Source: Chromatiaceae bacterium
Lineage (GTDB): Bacteria; Pseudomonadota; Gammaproteobacteria; Chromatiales; Chromatiaceae
Direction: 5' to 3'
Assembly: GCA_024235315.1 (NCBI GenBank)
Contig: JACKMP010000007.1
Coordinates: 1 to 64,000, forward strand
DNA: 64,000 bases
Shown here: positions 1 to 8,653 of the stretch, in pieces
How the letters are laid out: each line of letters opens with the position of its first letter
Numbering within the stretch: position 1 is the first letter of the stretch
Notes under the pieces: generated by a model
What the model saw: the letters and a program-made list of their open reading frames with translations, nothing else
The model's database searches: none
Told to the model about the DNA's origin: nothing
Made by a program: the position numbers and the translations under genes

Positions 1-80
1 ACCGGGTGCGCAAAGCCGCGACCTGCCAGCAAAATGCCCCGGCGTGCGATAATCGAACCTGACTTGCATCGCCTGACAAC

Positions 81-662
81 ATGTTACGACGTACCAGACC
101 ATCCCCCTGCGCCCCGCGTGAACCCCGCTGGACCCTGCTCTCTGCGCGCCGTCTGCCGGGCGTGTCGCCGTCTGTGCACGCATGGCTGAGCGATCGCGGT
201 TCGCTGACGCGTTCGGTGATTGCCAGTTGCCGCGGCCGGTTTCGTGTCGAGCTGGTATTCCAGGGGCACGCAGCGGCGCTGCCCAGCGAGACAGGGTTGC
301 TCGATGCCGGGCCGGCACGGGCAACACTGGTCCGCGAGGTCCGACTGTATTGCGGGCGCAATGCAGCGGTGTTCGCGCGCACGCTGATCCCGTTGGGGTC
401 TCTGCGCGGACCGGTGCATGCGCTGACACAGCTCGGTCAGCGCCCGCTCGGCGAGGTCTTGTTCGCCGATCCGACCACGCGTCGTTTGCGCGTCGAGGTC
501 GCGCGGATCACGCCGCGTCACCGGCTGTTCCGGCGTGCCACTGCCCATCTGCGGCACAGACCCGCGGCACTTTGGGGGCGACGTACGCTGTTCGATTTCC
601 GGGGCGAGCGCATCCTGGTCAACGAACTGTTCCTGCCCGATCTGCCGGCGTTGCGCTCATGA
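81..662 (+). CDS. ubiC: chorismate lyase (chorismate--pyruvate lyase)
   Basis: Converts chorismate to 4-hydroxybenzoate and pyruvate, the first committed step of ubiquinone synthesis, in the cytoplasm. The 193-residue product carries the family hallmarks: W35-L-S-D-R-G-S-L-T near the N-terminus, LVREVRLY with R85 and E86, a central LG-x-x-PLGEVLF, and WGRRTLF followed by LVNELFLP with E182, which corresponds to the catalytic Glu of the E. coli enzyme. It is slightly longer than E. coli UbiC (about 165 residues), mainly through an Arg/Pro-rich N-terminus, so a start further inside is possible. The stop overlaps the ubiA start (ATGA), indicating a ubiCA operon. No clear promoter was recognised in the 80 bases before it. 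Confidence 0.93.
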   Translation: MLRRTRPSPCAPREPRWTLLSARRLPGVSPSVHAWLSDRGSLTRSVIASCRGRFRVELVFQGHAAALPSETGLLDAGPARATLVREVRLYCGRNAAVFARTLIPLGSLRGPVHALTQLGQRPLGEVLFADPTTRRLRVEVARITPRHRLFRRATAHLRHRPAALWGRRTLFDFRGERILVNELFLPDLPALRS

Positions 663-1558
663 CGGCCTCTCCGCCCACGCTGTCGCCGGCGGACTGGCGT
701 ACGCGGCTCGGTGACTACTGGCGCCTGGTGCGTGCCGATCGGCCGATCGGTATCTACCTGCTGCTGTGGCCGGCGCTGTGGGCACTATGGATCGCCGCGG
801 CTGGGTTCCCGCCGTGGTGGGTGCTGCTGGTGTTCATCCTCGGGACCGCGCTGATGCGATCAGCCGGTTGCGCGATCAATGATTTTGCCGACCGTCACTT
901 CGATGGCCAGGTGGAGCGCACCGCAGGTCGGCCGCTTGCCACCGGCCGGGTGGCGCCGCGTGAGGCGGTCGGTGTGTTCGTGGTGCTGAGCCTGCTCGCC
1001 TTTGCGCTGGTGCTGACGTTGAACAGGATGACCATCGCGCATTCATTCGTTGCGGTGGCACTGGCTGCCGCGTACCCGTTCACCAAGCGCTACACGCACT
1101 TTCCGCAGGTGGTGCTCGGCGCGGCGTTCGGCTGGGCGGTCCCGATGGCCTTCACCGCGTTGCAGGAACAGATCCCGGCAGTCGCCTGGGTGCTGTTCAC
1201 GGCGACCGTGATCTGGGCGCTGATCTACGACACCATGTACGCGATGGTCGATCGCGACGACGATCTGCGGGTGGGGATCAAGTCCACCGCCATTCTGTTT
1301 GGCCGCTTCGACCGGCTGTTGATCGGCATGCTGCAGGTGGTGATGCTGGTCCTGCTGTGGCAGGTCGGCCAGATGGCCGGGCGTGGTGTGTTCTTCGTGC
1401 TCGGTCTGGCGGGTGCCTCGGTGTTGTTCGTGTACCAGCAATGGCTGATTCGCGGGCGCGACAGGGCGGCCTGTTTCCGTGCCTTCCTGAACAACCACTA
1501 TGTCGGAATGACGGTGTTTATCGGATTGTTCGCCGACTATCTGGCTGGACCGGGCTGA
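659..1558 (+). CDS. ubiA: 4-hydroxybenzoate octaprenyltransferase
   Basis: Integral membrane prenyltransferase that attaches the polyprenyl tail to 4-hydroxybenzoate, the product of the UbiC reaction encoded just upstream. The 299-residue protein has the two Asp-rich motifs of the UbiA family: N74-D75-F-A-D78 after the second hydrophobic stretch, and VDRDDD (198-202) followed by GIKSTA. Seven or more hydrophobic helices are visible. The ATG at 659 is chosen because it overlaps the ubiC stop and the N-terminus then matches family length; the open frame extends further upstream only as a shadow of ubiC. Its TGA overlaps the ATG of the following hydrolase gene. Confidence 0.95.
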   Translation: MTASPPTLSPADWRTRLGDYWRLVRADRPIGIYLLLWPALWALWIAAAGFPPWWVLLVFILGTALMRSAGCAINDFADRHFDGQVERTAGRPLATGRVAPREAVGVFVVLSLLAFALVLTLNRMTIAHSFVAVALAAAYPFTKRYTHFPQVVLGAAFGWAVPMAFTALQEQIPAVAWVLFTATVIWALIYDTMYAMVDRDDDLRVGIKSTAILFGRFDRLLIGMLQVVMLVLLWQVGQMAGRGVFFVLGLAGASVLFVYQQWLIRGRDRAACFRAFLNNHYVGMTVFIGLFADYLAGPG

Positions 1559-3057
1559 TGTACCTGGTGCGCTGGCTTTTGTGGCCGATCGTGCTGCTGC
1601 CGGCCGTGTGGTGGTTGTGGCAGACACTGCACGCGCCTCCGGCGGCGCTCGCATTGGCCGATGGCGCGCGCCTGGAATGGGTCGACTGCTGGTTCGACAG
1701 GCCGCTGTGGCGGCCGATGCATTGCGGGCGTTTCCACACCCGGCCCGAGGCCGGTGCGCGGCCGGAGCAGTTCAGCCTGCCGGTGGTCTATATCCCGCAG
1801 TGGTTCTGGCGCCGTTCCGGCCCGCCGGTGCTGTATATCGCCGGGGGGCCTGGCGGGTCATCGTGGCTCGGTGCTGACGAGGTCGGGTTCTGGTCGCACT
1901 GGGTCGAGCAGACCGGCTGGGATGGCGGTGTCGTGCTGTACGACCAGCGCGGTGTCGGCCTGTCGGAGCCGGCACTGGATTGCCCGGAGATGCGCAGCGT
2001 GCGGCGCGAGTTGTTGCCCCTGCCGCTGCCGACCGAGGAGACCTACCGCCGTGTACGCGAGGCGACACGCGCCTGCCATGACCGGCTCAAGGCCGACGGC
2101 ATGGATCTGCATCGCTTCACCACTCAATTGAATGCGTCGGATGCGATCGACCTGATGTCGGCGATGGGCCTGGAGCGCTGGGACGTCTATGGGGTGTCCT
2201 ATGGCACCCGGGTCGCATTGCAGATGATGCGCACCGCCCCCGAACACCTGCGTTCAGTGGTCCTGGACTCGGTATATCCGCCGCAGGTCAATGCGGAACT
2301 CAGCGATGCATGGCTGTTGCAGCGTGCGTTCGAGCTGTACAGCCGTATCTGCGAACTGGCGGACGAATGTACGGAATCCCCGGCTGATCTCGATGCGGAG
2401 TTGCAGAGGGCGCTCACCCGCGTCGACCGGGAGATGATCAAGATGAGTGTGCGCGACCCCCAGGACGGCAAAGACATCGCAGTGGTCTACGACGATGAAG
2501 ACCTGGCCTGGTTATTGTTCGAGGCGCTGTACCAGTGGGACGTGATACCCAGGCTGCCGCCGAGCATGCGCGCACTGGGTGACGGCCGCCTCGACAGTGC
2601 CATGCGCAGCCTGATCCAGGACAATGTCGACAGCCTGCTCGATGATTCGATCAGCGATGCCGTGGCATCGTCGGTGGATTGCCATGATGCCGGTATGGTC
2701 GATCAGCGCGATGCCGAGCAGCAGCTGCAGTGGTATCCGCGGGCTGCGCCGATCAAACGGTATGACTGGCAGTACCATGCCTGCCGCTACTGGGACTCGG
2801 GTGAGGCCCCGGAGCAGTTCCGCAGCCCGGTGGTGGCCGAGGTGCCGACGCTGTTGCTCGCCGGCGAATTCGATCCGGTGACTCCGCCGGAGTGGGCGGA
2901 ACTCGCGGCGCGTCATCTGGCGCGGTCGCAGGTGTTCGTGTTCCCGGCTGTCGGTCATGGTGTGCTCGACAGCCATGTCTGTGCGGCGGACCTGGTGCGC
3001 GGATTCTTCGCCGATCCGACCTCGCCAAAGGTACCTGACTGTCTCGGTCGGCTGTAG
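1558..3057 (+). CDS. alpha/beta hydrolase, S33 peptidase / TAP-like family
   Basis: A 499-residue predicted hydrolase with an N-terminal hydrophobic segment (residues 2-22) that should place it in or across the inner membrane. The sequence shows an oxyanion GGPGGSS motif (96-102), YDQRGVGLSEP (128-138), a nucleophile elbow G-V-S214-Y-G, an Asp in GEFDPVTPP (D439) and a His in VGHGVLD (H467), a complete catalytic triad. This resembles the proline iminopeptidase and tripeptidyl-aminopeptidase-like hydrolases; the substrate cannot be read from the sequence. ATG at 1558 overlaps the ubiA stop, so it is probably translated with ubiCA although no ubiquinone role is known for this family. Confidence 0.82.
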   Translation: MYLVRWLLWPIVLLPAVWWLWQTLHAPPAALALADGARLEWVDCWFDRPLWRPMHCGRFHTRPEAGARPEQFSLPVVYIPQWFWRRSGPPVLYIAGGPGGSSWLGADEVGFWSHWVEQTGWDGGVVLYDQRGVGLSEPALDCPEMRSVRRELLPLPLPTEETYRRVREATRACHDRLKADGMDLHRFTTQLNASDAIDLMSAMGLERWDVYGVSYGTRVALQMMRTAPEHLRSVVLDSVYPPQVNAELSDAWLLQRAFELYSRICELADECTESPADLDAELQRALTRVDREMIKMSVRDPQDGKDIAVVYDDEDLAWLLFEALYQWDVIPRLPPSMRALGDGRLDSAMRSLIQDNVDSLLDDSISDAVASSVDCHDAGMVDQRDAEQQLQWYPRAAPIKRYDWQYHACRYWDSGEAPEQFRSPVVAEVPTLLLAGEFDPVTPPEWAELAARHLARSQVFVFPAVGHGVLDSHVCAADLVRGFFADPTSPKVPDCLGRL

Positions 3058-3097
3058 GATTTTTTTGCGCTGCGCCGGGCTTCGATGCACCCCGGGG

Positions 3098-3126
3098 TTG
3101 ATTATGCGGGCCGGGTAGGCTAAAAA
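3098..3126 (+). promoter_or_regulatory. predicted sigma-70 promoter of dksA
   Basis: TTGATT (3098-3103), a 17-base spacer and TAAAAA (3121-3126) make a reasonable sigma-70 promoter 37 bases before the dksA start. A GC-rich stretch directly follows the -10, as in promoters sensitive to ppGpp. This is inferred from sequence only. Confidence 0.5.
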
Positions 3127-3162
3127 CCCGCGGCCTTAAGCAAACTTCGGAGTCAGAAAAAC

Positions 3163-3582
3163 ATGGCAGTGGAACTTCCGGCCGATTACGAACCCAGCCC
3201 GGACGAGGAGTACATGAACTCCCGGCAGCTGGAGTACTTTCGGCGCCAATTGATTCGCTGGCGTGAGGAGTTGATGGCCGAGGCGCAGGAGACGCTGGAC
3301 AATCTGCGTGACAAGTCCTACCAGGAAGTCGGTGACGAGGCCGACCGCGCCAGCCGCGAGAGCGAGCACGGCCTGGAACTGCGTACCCGCGACCGCTATC
3401 GCAAGCTGCTGCGCAAGATCGAGCAGGCGCTGGAGCGCATCGAAGACGGCAGCTACGGCTATTGTGAAGACACCGGTGAAGCGATCGGCGTGATGCGCCT
3501 GAAGGCGCGCCCGATCGCCACGCTGACGATCGATGCCCAGGAGCGCCGCGAGATGAAGGAGCGGGTGCTGGCCGATCGTTAG
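3163..3582 (+). CDS. dksA: DksA-type RNA polymerase secondary-channel regulator, zinc-finger cysteines mostly replaced
   Basis: DksA binds RNA polymerase and acts with ppGpp to adjust transcription of rRNA and amino-acid genes. The 139-residue protein has the coiled-coil tip motif D58-x-x-D61-x-A63 needed for function and the strongly conserved LELRTRDRYRKLLRKIEQAL helix. The four zinc-finger positions, normally C-x2-C-x17-C-x2-C, read C101, T104, T122 and A125. It therefore retains only one cysteine and probably folds without zinc, as described for the zinc-independent DksA2 class of Pseudomonas. It is monocistronic and its last four bases overlap the convergent comF gene. Whether a zinc-binding paralogue exists elsewhere in the genome cannot be told from this window. 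Confidence 0.9.
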   Translation: MAVELPADYEPSPDEEYMNSRQLEYFRRQLIRWREELMAEAQETLDNLRDKSYQEVGDEADRASRESEHGLELRTRDRYRKLLRKIEQALERIEDGSYGYCEDTGEAIGVMRLKARPIATLTIDAQERREMKERVLADR

Positions 3583-4292
3583 CCAGACCCCCGATTCCAC
3601 CTGTCCCGGGGGGTGCGCGCCACGGCCCACACCTCGACCCGCTTCACGCCGGCGCTCTTGAGCGCCCGGCTCGCCTCACCGGCCGTGGCGCCGGTCGTCA
3701 TCACGTCATCGATCAATGCCAGGTGATCCGGCAATGGGCCGGTGCAGCTGAACGCGCCGCGGATGTTGCGCCGGCGCTGCGGGCGCGGCAGCCCGCGCTG
3801 TGTCGGTGTGTCGGAAGCCCTGATCAGCCTGCTGCCACTCCATGGTATATCGAGCGCTGCAGAAAGCCAGCGTGCCAGTTCGGCCGCCTGGTTGAAACCG
3901 CGCTCGCGCAGCCGGCGAGGTCCGGCCGGCACAGGTACCAACAGCACCGGTGGTGCCCGCTGTCCGCGTACCTCGGTGCCCAGGGTATCCGCCAGGACCC
4001 GTCCCAGGTGCAGGTGCTGACGATACTTGAACTGCGCCACCAGCCCGTCGACCGGGTTCTCGTAGAGCAGTGGCGCCATCACGTGATCGAATGCCGGCGG
4101 GTGCGCCTGGCAATCGGCGCACAGGGTGTCAGTTGGGGCGCTCTCGGGCAGCGGCAGGGCGCAGTGTGCGCAGGGCCGGGTATTGCGTGGCAGGGTGATC
4201 AGGCAGTCGGCGCAGATGGCATGGCCTGGCGCATGGCACAGGGCGCAGCGGGTATCGATGACCCGATCAATTAGTGACCATATGTTAACCAT
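3579..4292 (-). CDS. comF: ComF/GntX family phosphoribosyltransferase-like protein
   Basis: The family is linked to DNA uptake and to use of extracellular DNA or gluconate, but its enzymatic role is unclear. The product (237 residues) has an N-terminal Cys-rich region with CxxC pairs (CALC, CADC, CAHC, CADC), likely a zinc ribbon, and a C-terminal phosphoribosyltransferase domain with the PRPP loop LALIDDVMTTGATAGEA. An upstream GTG at 4328 would add 12 residues, but the ATG at 4292 gives the usual family start. The gene is divergent from the biotin operon, and the BirA operator covers its start codon, so biotin status could affect it. The same comF/bio arrangement occurs in pseudomonads. Confidence 0.85.
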   Translation of the reverse strand: MVNIWSLIDRVIDTRCALCHAPGHAICADCLITLPRNTRPCAHCALPLPESAPTDTLCADCQAHPPAFDHVMAPLLYENPVDGLVAQFKYRQHLHLGRVLADTLGTEVRGQRAPPVLLVPVPAGPRRLRERGFNQAAELARWLSAALDIPWSGSRLIRASDTPTQRGLPRPQRRRNIRGAFSCTGPLPDHLALIDDVMTTGATAGEASRALKSAGVKRVEVWAVARTPRDRWNRGSG

Positions 4293-4314
4293 AGAAATCC
4301 TTTTCGGTTGACAG
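4282..4314. promoter_or_regulatory. BirA (biotin repressor) operator
   Basis: ATGTTAACC (4282-4290), a 15-base spacer and GGTTGACAG (4306-4314) form an imperfect inverted repeat. Each half matches 7 of 9 positions of the enterobacterial-type consensus TTGTAAACC-N14-16-GGTTTACAA. The site lies between comF and the biotin operon and its right half overlaps the -35 element of the predicted bio promoter, the geometry expected for repression by biotinoyl-AMP-bound BirA. Confidence 0.82.
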
Positions 4315-4335
4315 TGGACTTTCCCCACCTATCAT
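4308..4335 (+). promoter_or_regulatory. predicted promoter of the biotin operon
   Basis: A perfect -35 TTGACA (4308-4313), a 16-base spacer and TATCAT (4330-4335, 5 of 6). The start of transcription would be near 4342, about 27 bases before the small membrane protein gene, which makes that gene the first in the BirA-controlled transcript. Confidence 0.7.
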
Positions 4336-4368
4336 GGCCCATCCTTTTGCCTCCGGGATCGCGCCACC

Positions 4369-4779
4369 ATGGACGCCACGGCATCCAGTCCGCAGCAAAC
4401 CATCAGTGGTCGGTCGTCACGACTGGCCGCCATGCAGATGGACATCGGCAACCTCATCAGCATGTTGCTGCCGCCGCTGCCGATCCTCTGGTTCGGCGGG
4501 TCGATGCTGGTTTATGCCTTGCACCGTCATCACCCGGACCCGAGAGTCGGGCACTACACCCAGCAGGCCGCCTACCGCTTCTACGGCGTGATGGGGGCGA
4601 TCATCCCTGTGGGGACGTTTTTCCCGGGGCGCGGGATTACGCCCTGGCTGATCGCCTGGGGGCTGGGACTGGCCGTGATCATACCCTGGTCGCTGTGGTC
4701 GATCATGAGGATTCGCCGTGAGGAATGGCCGGATATCTCCGTGCCCAAAAAAGATGATGCACCTGCCGAGGAGGCCTGA
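4369..4779 (+). CDS. uncharacterised membrane protein leading the biotin operon
   Basis: A 136-residue protein I do not recognise. It has two clear hydrophobic segments (about residues 28-48 and 70-105, the latter perhaps a hairpin around a Pro-Gly turn), a His-rich loop HRHHPDP between them and a charged C-terminus rich in Lys, Asp and Glu. The ATG at 4369 lies just downstream of the BirA-controlled promoter, and the stop is one base from the bioB start, whose ribosome binding site lies inside this gene. Position argues for co-expression with biotin synthesis. A transport or biotin-linked role is conceivable, but no known transporter motif is visible. Confidence 0.72.
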   Translation: MDATASSPQQTISGRSSRLAAMQMDIGNLISMLLPPLPILWFGGSMLVYALHRHHPDPRVGHYTQQAAYRFYGVMGAIIPVGTFFPGRGITPWLIAWGLGLAVIIPWSLWSIMRIRREEWPDISVPKKDDAPAEEA

Positions 4780-4780
4780 G

Positions 4781-5791
4781 ATGAGTGCTGTGGAAATCGA
4801 CCACGAACTGCGCAACGACTGGTCGCTGGACGAGATCCGGGCGCTGTTCGCGCTGCCGTTCAACGACCTGCTGTTTCGCGCGCAAGTGGTGCACCGGGCG
4901 CATTTCGACCCCAACCAGGTGCAGGTCAGCACCTTGCTGTCGATCAAGACCGGCGCCTGCGCCGAAGACTGCGCCTATTGCTCGCAGAGCGCGAAATACG
5001 ACACCGGCCTGGAGCGCGAAAAGCTGCTGCCACTCGACGAGGTGATCGAGGCGGCCCAGGCGGCCAAGGCCAAGGGGTCGACCCGTTTCTGCATGGGTGC
5101 GGCCTGGCGCAATCCGACCGACAAGAACCTGGACAGGGTCATCGACATGATTGCCGCGGTGCGCGGTCTGGGGATGGAGACCTGCGTCACCCTGGGTATG
5201 CTCAGCGAGGCACAGGCGCGGCGGCTGGCGGACGCCGGTCTGGACTACTACAACCACAACCTGGACACCTCGCCCGAGTTCTACGGCAACGTGATCACCA
5301 CGCGTACCTTCCAGGACCGGCTGGACACGCTCGCGTCGGTGCGCAGGGCGGGGATCAATGTGTGTTCGGGTGGTATCCTGGGAATGGGGGAGACGGGCAC
5401 CGACCGTGCGCGCATGCTGCAGGAACTTGCGAACCTGCCGCAGCACCCGCAGTCGGTGCCGATCAACATGCTGGTGCAGATTGAAGGCACGCCGTTGTAT
5501 GGCAACGAAAGGCTCGACGCGCTCGAATTCGTGCGCACCATCGCGGTGGCGCGCATCCTGATGCCGAACAGCTATGTACGTCTGTCGGCGGGTCGCAGCG
5601 AGATGAGTGACGAGACGCAGGCACTGTGTTTCCTGGCCGGGGCCAACTCGATCTTCTACGGTGAGCGGCTGTTGACCACCGACAACCCGGATGCCGATCA
5701 CGACCATGCGCTGTTCGCGCGCCTGGGCATCAACATGCAGACGATCGAGCTCGAGTCCGACCGTCAGGCGTGTTGCGGGTCGGGGCAGTAA
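4781..5791 (+). CDS. bioB: biotin synthase
   Basis: Radical SAM enzyme that inserts sulfur into dethiobiotin to make biotin. The 336-residue protein shows the [4Fe-4S] motif C60-x3-C64-x2-C67 (GACAEDCAYCSQS), and the [2Fe-2S] ligands lie in FCMGAAW, ETCVTLGML and NVCSGGILGMGE. The C-terminal Cys pair in RQACCGSG is typical. ATG at 4781 is chosen over upstream in-frame starts because a GAGGAGG ribosome binding site precedes it and the N-terminus then matches family length. Second gene of the bio operon, ahead of bioF. Confidence 0.97.
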   Translation: MSAVEIDHELRNDWSLDEIRALFALPFNDLLFRAQVVHRAHFDPNQVQVSTLLSIKTGACAEDCAYCSQSAKYDTGLEREKLLPLDEVIEAAQAAKAKGSTRFCMGAAWRNPTDKNLDRVIDMIAAVRGLGMETCVTLGMLSEAQARRLADAGLDYYNHNLDTSPEFYGNVITTRTFQDRLDTLASVRRAGINVCSGGILGMGETGTDRARMLQELANLPQHPQSVPINMLVQIEGTPLYGNERLDALEFVRTIAVARILMPNSYVRLSAGRSEMSDETQALCFLAGANSIFYGERLLTTDNPDADHDHALFARLGINMQTIELESDRQACCGSGQ

Positions 5792-5861
5792 AAACAGAAC
5801 TGATGCGGGTGTCGGCATGTGCCCGGGCGACATGTCGACACCTGCTACGTCTATTGATCCG

Positions 5862-7022
5862 ATGCAGACCCTGAACGATCTACTCGCACAGCGCCGTGCG
5901 GCCGGGCTCTACCGCAGCCGCCGTATCACCGATGGACCGCAGGCCCCGGAGCTGGTGGTCGACGGTCGGCGCATGCTGGCCTTCTGTTCCAACGACTACC
6001 TCGGACTGGCCGCTGACCCGCGGTTGGCGGAGGCGTTGACGCGCGGCGCTGCGCGTTACGGCACCGGCAGTGGTGCCGCGCACCTGATCAGCGGCCACAG
6101 CAAGGCACACCACGCGCTCGAAGAGGAACTGGCGGCATTCACCGGCCGACAGCGTGCCCTGCTGTTTTCGACCGGCTACATGGCCAATCTCGGCGTGATC
6201 AGCGCATTGCTCGGGCACGGCGACAGCGTGTTCGAGGACCGACTCAATCATGCCTCGCTGATCGACGGCGGTCTGTTGGCGCGCGCGAGGCTCAGGCGCT
6301 ACGCCCACGCCGACGCGGATGCGCTGGCGGGCCAGCTCGATGGTGCCGAAGGACGCAAGCTGGTCGCCACGGACGGCGTGTTCAGCATGGACGGCGACGT
6401 GGCCCCACTGGCGGCACTGGCCGGCGTGTCTGCCGGGCAGGGTGCCTGGCTGATGGTCGACGACGCCCACGGGATCGGTGTGCTCGGCCCGCAGGGACGG
6501 GGCAGCATCGCCGCCGCCGGACTGGGCGAGGACGAGGTGCCGATTCTGATGGGCACGCTGGGCAAGGCACTCGGCACCGCGGGGGCATTCGTGGCCGGCA
6601 GCGAGGAGCTGATCGAGACGCTGATTCAGCTGGCGCGTCCTTACATCTACACCACGGCGATGCCACCAGCGATTGCCGAGGCCGCAAGGGCGAGTCTGCG
6701 CATTGCCGCCGACGAGGAGTGGCGGCGCGAACGTCTGCTCGGCCTGGTGCAGCGCCTGCGACACGGCGCGCAGCGGATCGGCCTCGATCTGATGCCCTCA
6801 CAGACGCCCATTCAGCCACTTCTGTTGGGTGACAGCGACCGCGCGACGCGCTGGAGCGGGGCGTTGCAGCGCCAGGGGATCCTGGTCAGCGCGATCCGTC
6901 CGCCGACGGTGCCCGAGGGTATGGCGCGCTTGCGGATCACCGTATCGGCCGCACACACCGCTGCACAGGTCGATGTGCTGCTCGAGGTGCTGGCGGAGAT
7001 CGCTGCGGAGGAGGCGCGGTGA
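5862..7022 (+). CDS. bioF: 8-amino-7-oxononanoate synthase
   Basis: PLP-dependent condensation of pimeloyl-ACP (or CoA) with L-alanine in biotin synthesis. The sequence carries FCSNDYLGLA (41-50), the GTGSGAAHLISG substrate loop, D-D-A-H-G at 200-204 and the Schiff-base lysine in GTLGK235ALGTAGAFV. The ATG at 5862 aligns with other BioF N-termini (LLAQRRAAGLYR), but no good ribosome binding site precedes it. An in-frame ATG at 5832 would add 10 residues. The 3' end overlaps the bioH GTG start, indicating translational coupling. Confidence 0.95.
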   Translation: MQTLNDLLAQRRAAGLYRSRRITDGPQAPELVVDGRRMLAFCSNDYLGLAADPRLAEALTRGAARYGTGSGAAHLISGHSKAHHALEEELAAFTGRQRALLFSTGYMANLGVISALLGHGDSVFEDRLNHASLIDGGLLARARLRRYAHADADALAGQLDGAEGRKLVATDGVFSMDGDVAPLAALAGVSAGQGAWLMVDDAHGIGVLGPQGRGSIAAAGLGEDEVPILMGTLGKALGTAGAFVAGSEELIETLIQLARPYIYTTAMPPAIAEAARASLRIAADEEWRRERLLGLVQRLRHGAQRIGLDLMPSQTPIQPLLLGDSDRATRWSGALQRQGILVSAIRPPTVPEGMARLRITVSAAHTAAQVDVLLEVLAEIAAEEAR

Positions 7023-7780
7023 GCGTCTATTGGTCTCGTGCGGGAAGCGGCGCGCCACTGGTACTGCTGCACGGTTGGGGCATGAATGCGGCCGTGTGGG
7101 AGCCGCTGTTGCCCCGCCTGACCACGCACTTCGAGGTGACGGTGATCGAACTGCCGGGCCACGGTGGCAGCAGCGCTGCGTCGGCGGCGGATCTTGACGA
7201 TTGGGCGCTGCGCTGCGTTGCGGTCGCGCCACCGCAGGCGCACTGGGTCGGCTGGTCGCTGGGCGGGCAGGTGGCCCTGCAGGTCGCGCTTCGTGCGCCG
7301 TCCAGAATCACAGGGCTGTCCCTGATTGCCACCACGCCGCGCTTCGTTCAGGGCGCGGACTGGTCGTGCGCGATGCCGAGCGATACGTTTCGCGCTTTCG
7401 CCTCCACACTGGGCGACGACCCCGGCGCCACGCTGCTGCGTTTCCTCGGCCTGCAGGTGAAGGGTGCGGAACATGCCCGCGATACTCTGCGGCTGCTGCG
7501 CGCCGAACTGGCGGAGCGTCCGCCGGCCAGCGAGACCGGCCTGACCCAGGGCCTGACGTTGTTGCTGCAGACCGACCTGCGGGCCGCCCTGCCAAATCTG
7601 CAATGCACCACCCAGTGGCTGCTGGGCTCGCGCGACACGCTGGTTCCGCTGCAGTTGGGAGAGGTGTTGCGCGTCATGCTGCCGAAGGCAAGGGTCGATG
7701 TGGTTGACGGGGCGGGGCATGCCCCCTTTCTGTCACACCCTGACGTCTGTCTCGGGTTGCTCCTCGAAGCCGCCGCCTGA
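7019..7780 (+). CDS. bioH: pimeloyl-ACP methyl ester carboxylesterase
   Basis: Alpha/beta hydrolase that removes the methyl group from pimeloyl-ACP methyl ester, ending fatty-acid-type elongation and handing pimeloyl-ACP to BioF. The 253-residue protein has LHGWGMN at 17-23, the nucleophile elbow G-W-S80-L-G, and the remaining triad residues D206 (GSRD) and H234 (GAGHAPFLSHP). It begins with GTG overlapping the bioF stop. Its place between bioF and bioC matches the BioC-BioH route. Confidence 0.93.
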   Translation: MSVYWSRAGSGAPLVLLHGWGMNAAVWEPLLPRLTTHFEVTVIELPGHGGSSAASAADLDDWALRCVAVAPPQAHWVGWSLGGQVALQVALRAPSRITGLSLIATTPRFVQGADWSCAMPSDTFRAFASTLGDDPGATLLRFLGLQVKGAEHARDTLRLLRAELAERPPASETGLTQGLTLLLQTDLRAALPNLQCTTQWLLGSRDTLVPLQLGEVLRVMLPKARVDVVDGAGHAPFLSHPDVCLGLLLEAAA

Positions 7781-7783
7781 TCG

Positions 7784-8653
7784 ATGAGCCGGAGCGACCC
7801 CCCCATGCTGGACAAGGAAAAGGCGCGCCAGAGCTTCGGACGGGCCGCGCCGCTGTACGACGAGACCGCGGTACTGCAGCTGGAGATCGGTCAGCGTATG
7901 CTCGAACGCCTCGATTACGTCCGCATCGAGCCCCGGGTGATACTGGATATAGGTTGTGGCACTGGCGCGCTGACCGGGGCCCTGATGCGGCGGTATCCCA
8001 AGGCCGAGGTCGTGGCGCTGGATTTCGCCCTGCCAATGTTGCAGCGCACGAGACAACGTGGTCGCTGGCTGCGGCGGCCACGCTGCCTGTGCGCCGATCT
8101 CGACGCGTTGCCGCTGGCCGACCAGAGTGTGGACCTGGTCTTTGCCAATGCCGCGCTGCAGTGGAGCGCCCGTCCCGCGGATGCCTTTGCCGATATCGCC
8201 CGCGTGCTCAGGCCCGGTGGGCTGTGCATGTTCAGCAGTTTCGGACCGGACACACTGCATGAGCTGCGTGCCGCCTGGGCCGAGGTCGACCCGGGCGATC
8301 ACGTACACCACTTCATCGATATGCACGACTACGGTGACATGCTGATGGCCGCCGGCCTTGCCGACCCGGTGATGGACGTGGACCGCATGACGCTGACCTA
8401 TGGCGACGCCATGCAGCTGATGCGCGAGATCAAATTGATTGGCGCAGGCAACGCCAGCAGCCAGCGCGAGCGTGGGCTGATGGGGCGTTCGAAAATCGCC
8501 CGCGTGTGCGCGGCATATGAGCGGTTTCGGGGTTCAGACGGTCGCCTGCCGGTGACCTACGAAGTGGTGCACGGGCATGCCTGGGGGCCGATGCAGCGCC
8601 ACGTCGGCGGCGAGACACGGGTCGCGATAGACGTGTTGCGGCCGCGCCGGTGA
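7784..8653 (+). CDS. bioC: malonyl-ACP O-methyltransferase
   Basis: SAM-dependent methyltransferase that masks malonyl-ACP as its methyl ester so that fatty-acid synthesis can extend it to pimelate. The sequence has the SAM-binding LDIGCGTGALTGALM, an acidic loop with VVALDFALPML, and the BioC-type FANAALQW and LRPGGLCMFSSFGPDTLHELR motifs. An internal ATG at 7805 has a GGAG 11 bases upstream and yields MLDKEKARQSF, also a plausible start. The gene follows bioH by three bases and its 3' end overlaps bioD. Confidence 0.94.
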   Translation: MSRSDPPMLDKEKARQSFGRAAPLYDETAVLQLEIGQRMLERLDYVRIEPRVILDIGCGTGALTGALMRRYPKAEVVALDFALPMLQRTRQRGRWLRRPRCLCADLDALPLADQSVDLVFANAALQWSARPADAFADIARVLRPGGLCMFSSFGPDTLHELRAAWAEVDPGDHVHHFIDMHDYGDMLMAAGLADPVMDVDRMTLTYGDAMQLMREIKLIGAGNASSQRERGLMGRSKIARVCAAYERFRGSDGRLPVTYEVVHGHAWGPMQRHVGGETRVAIDVLRPRR

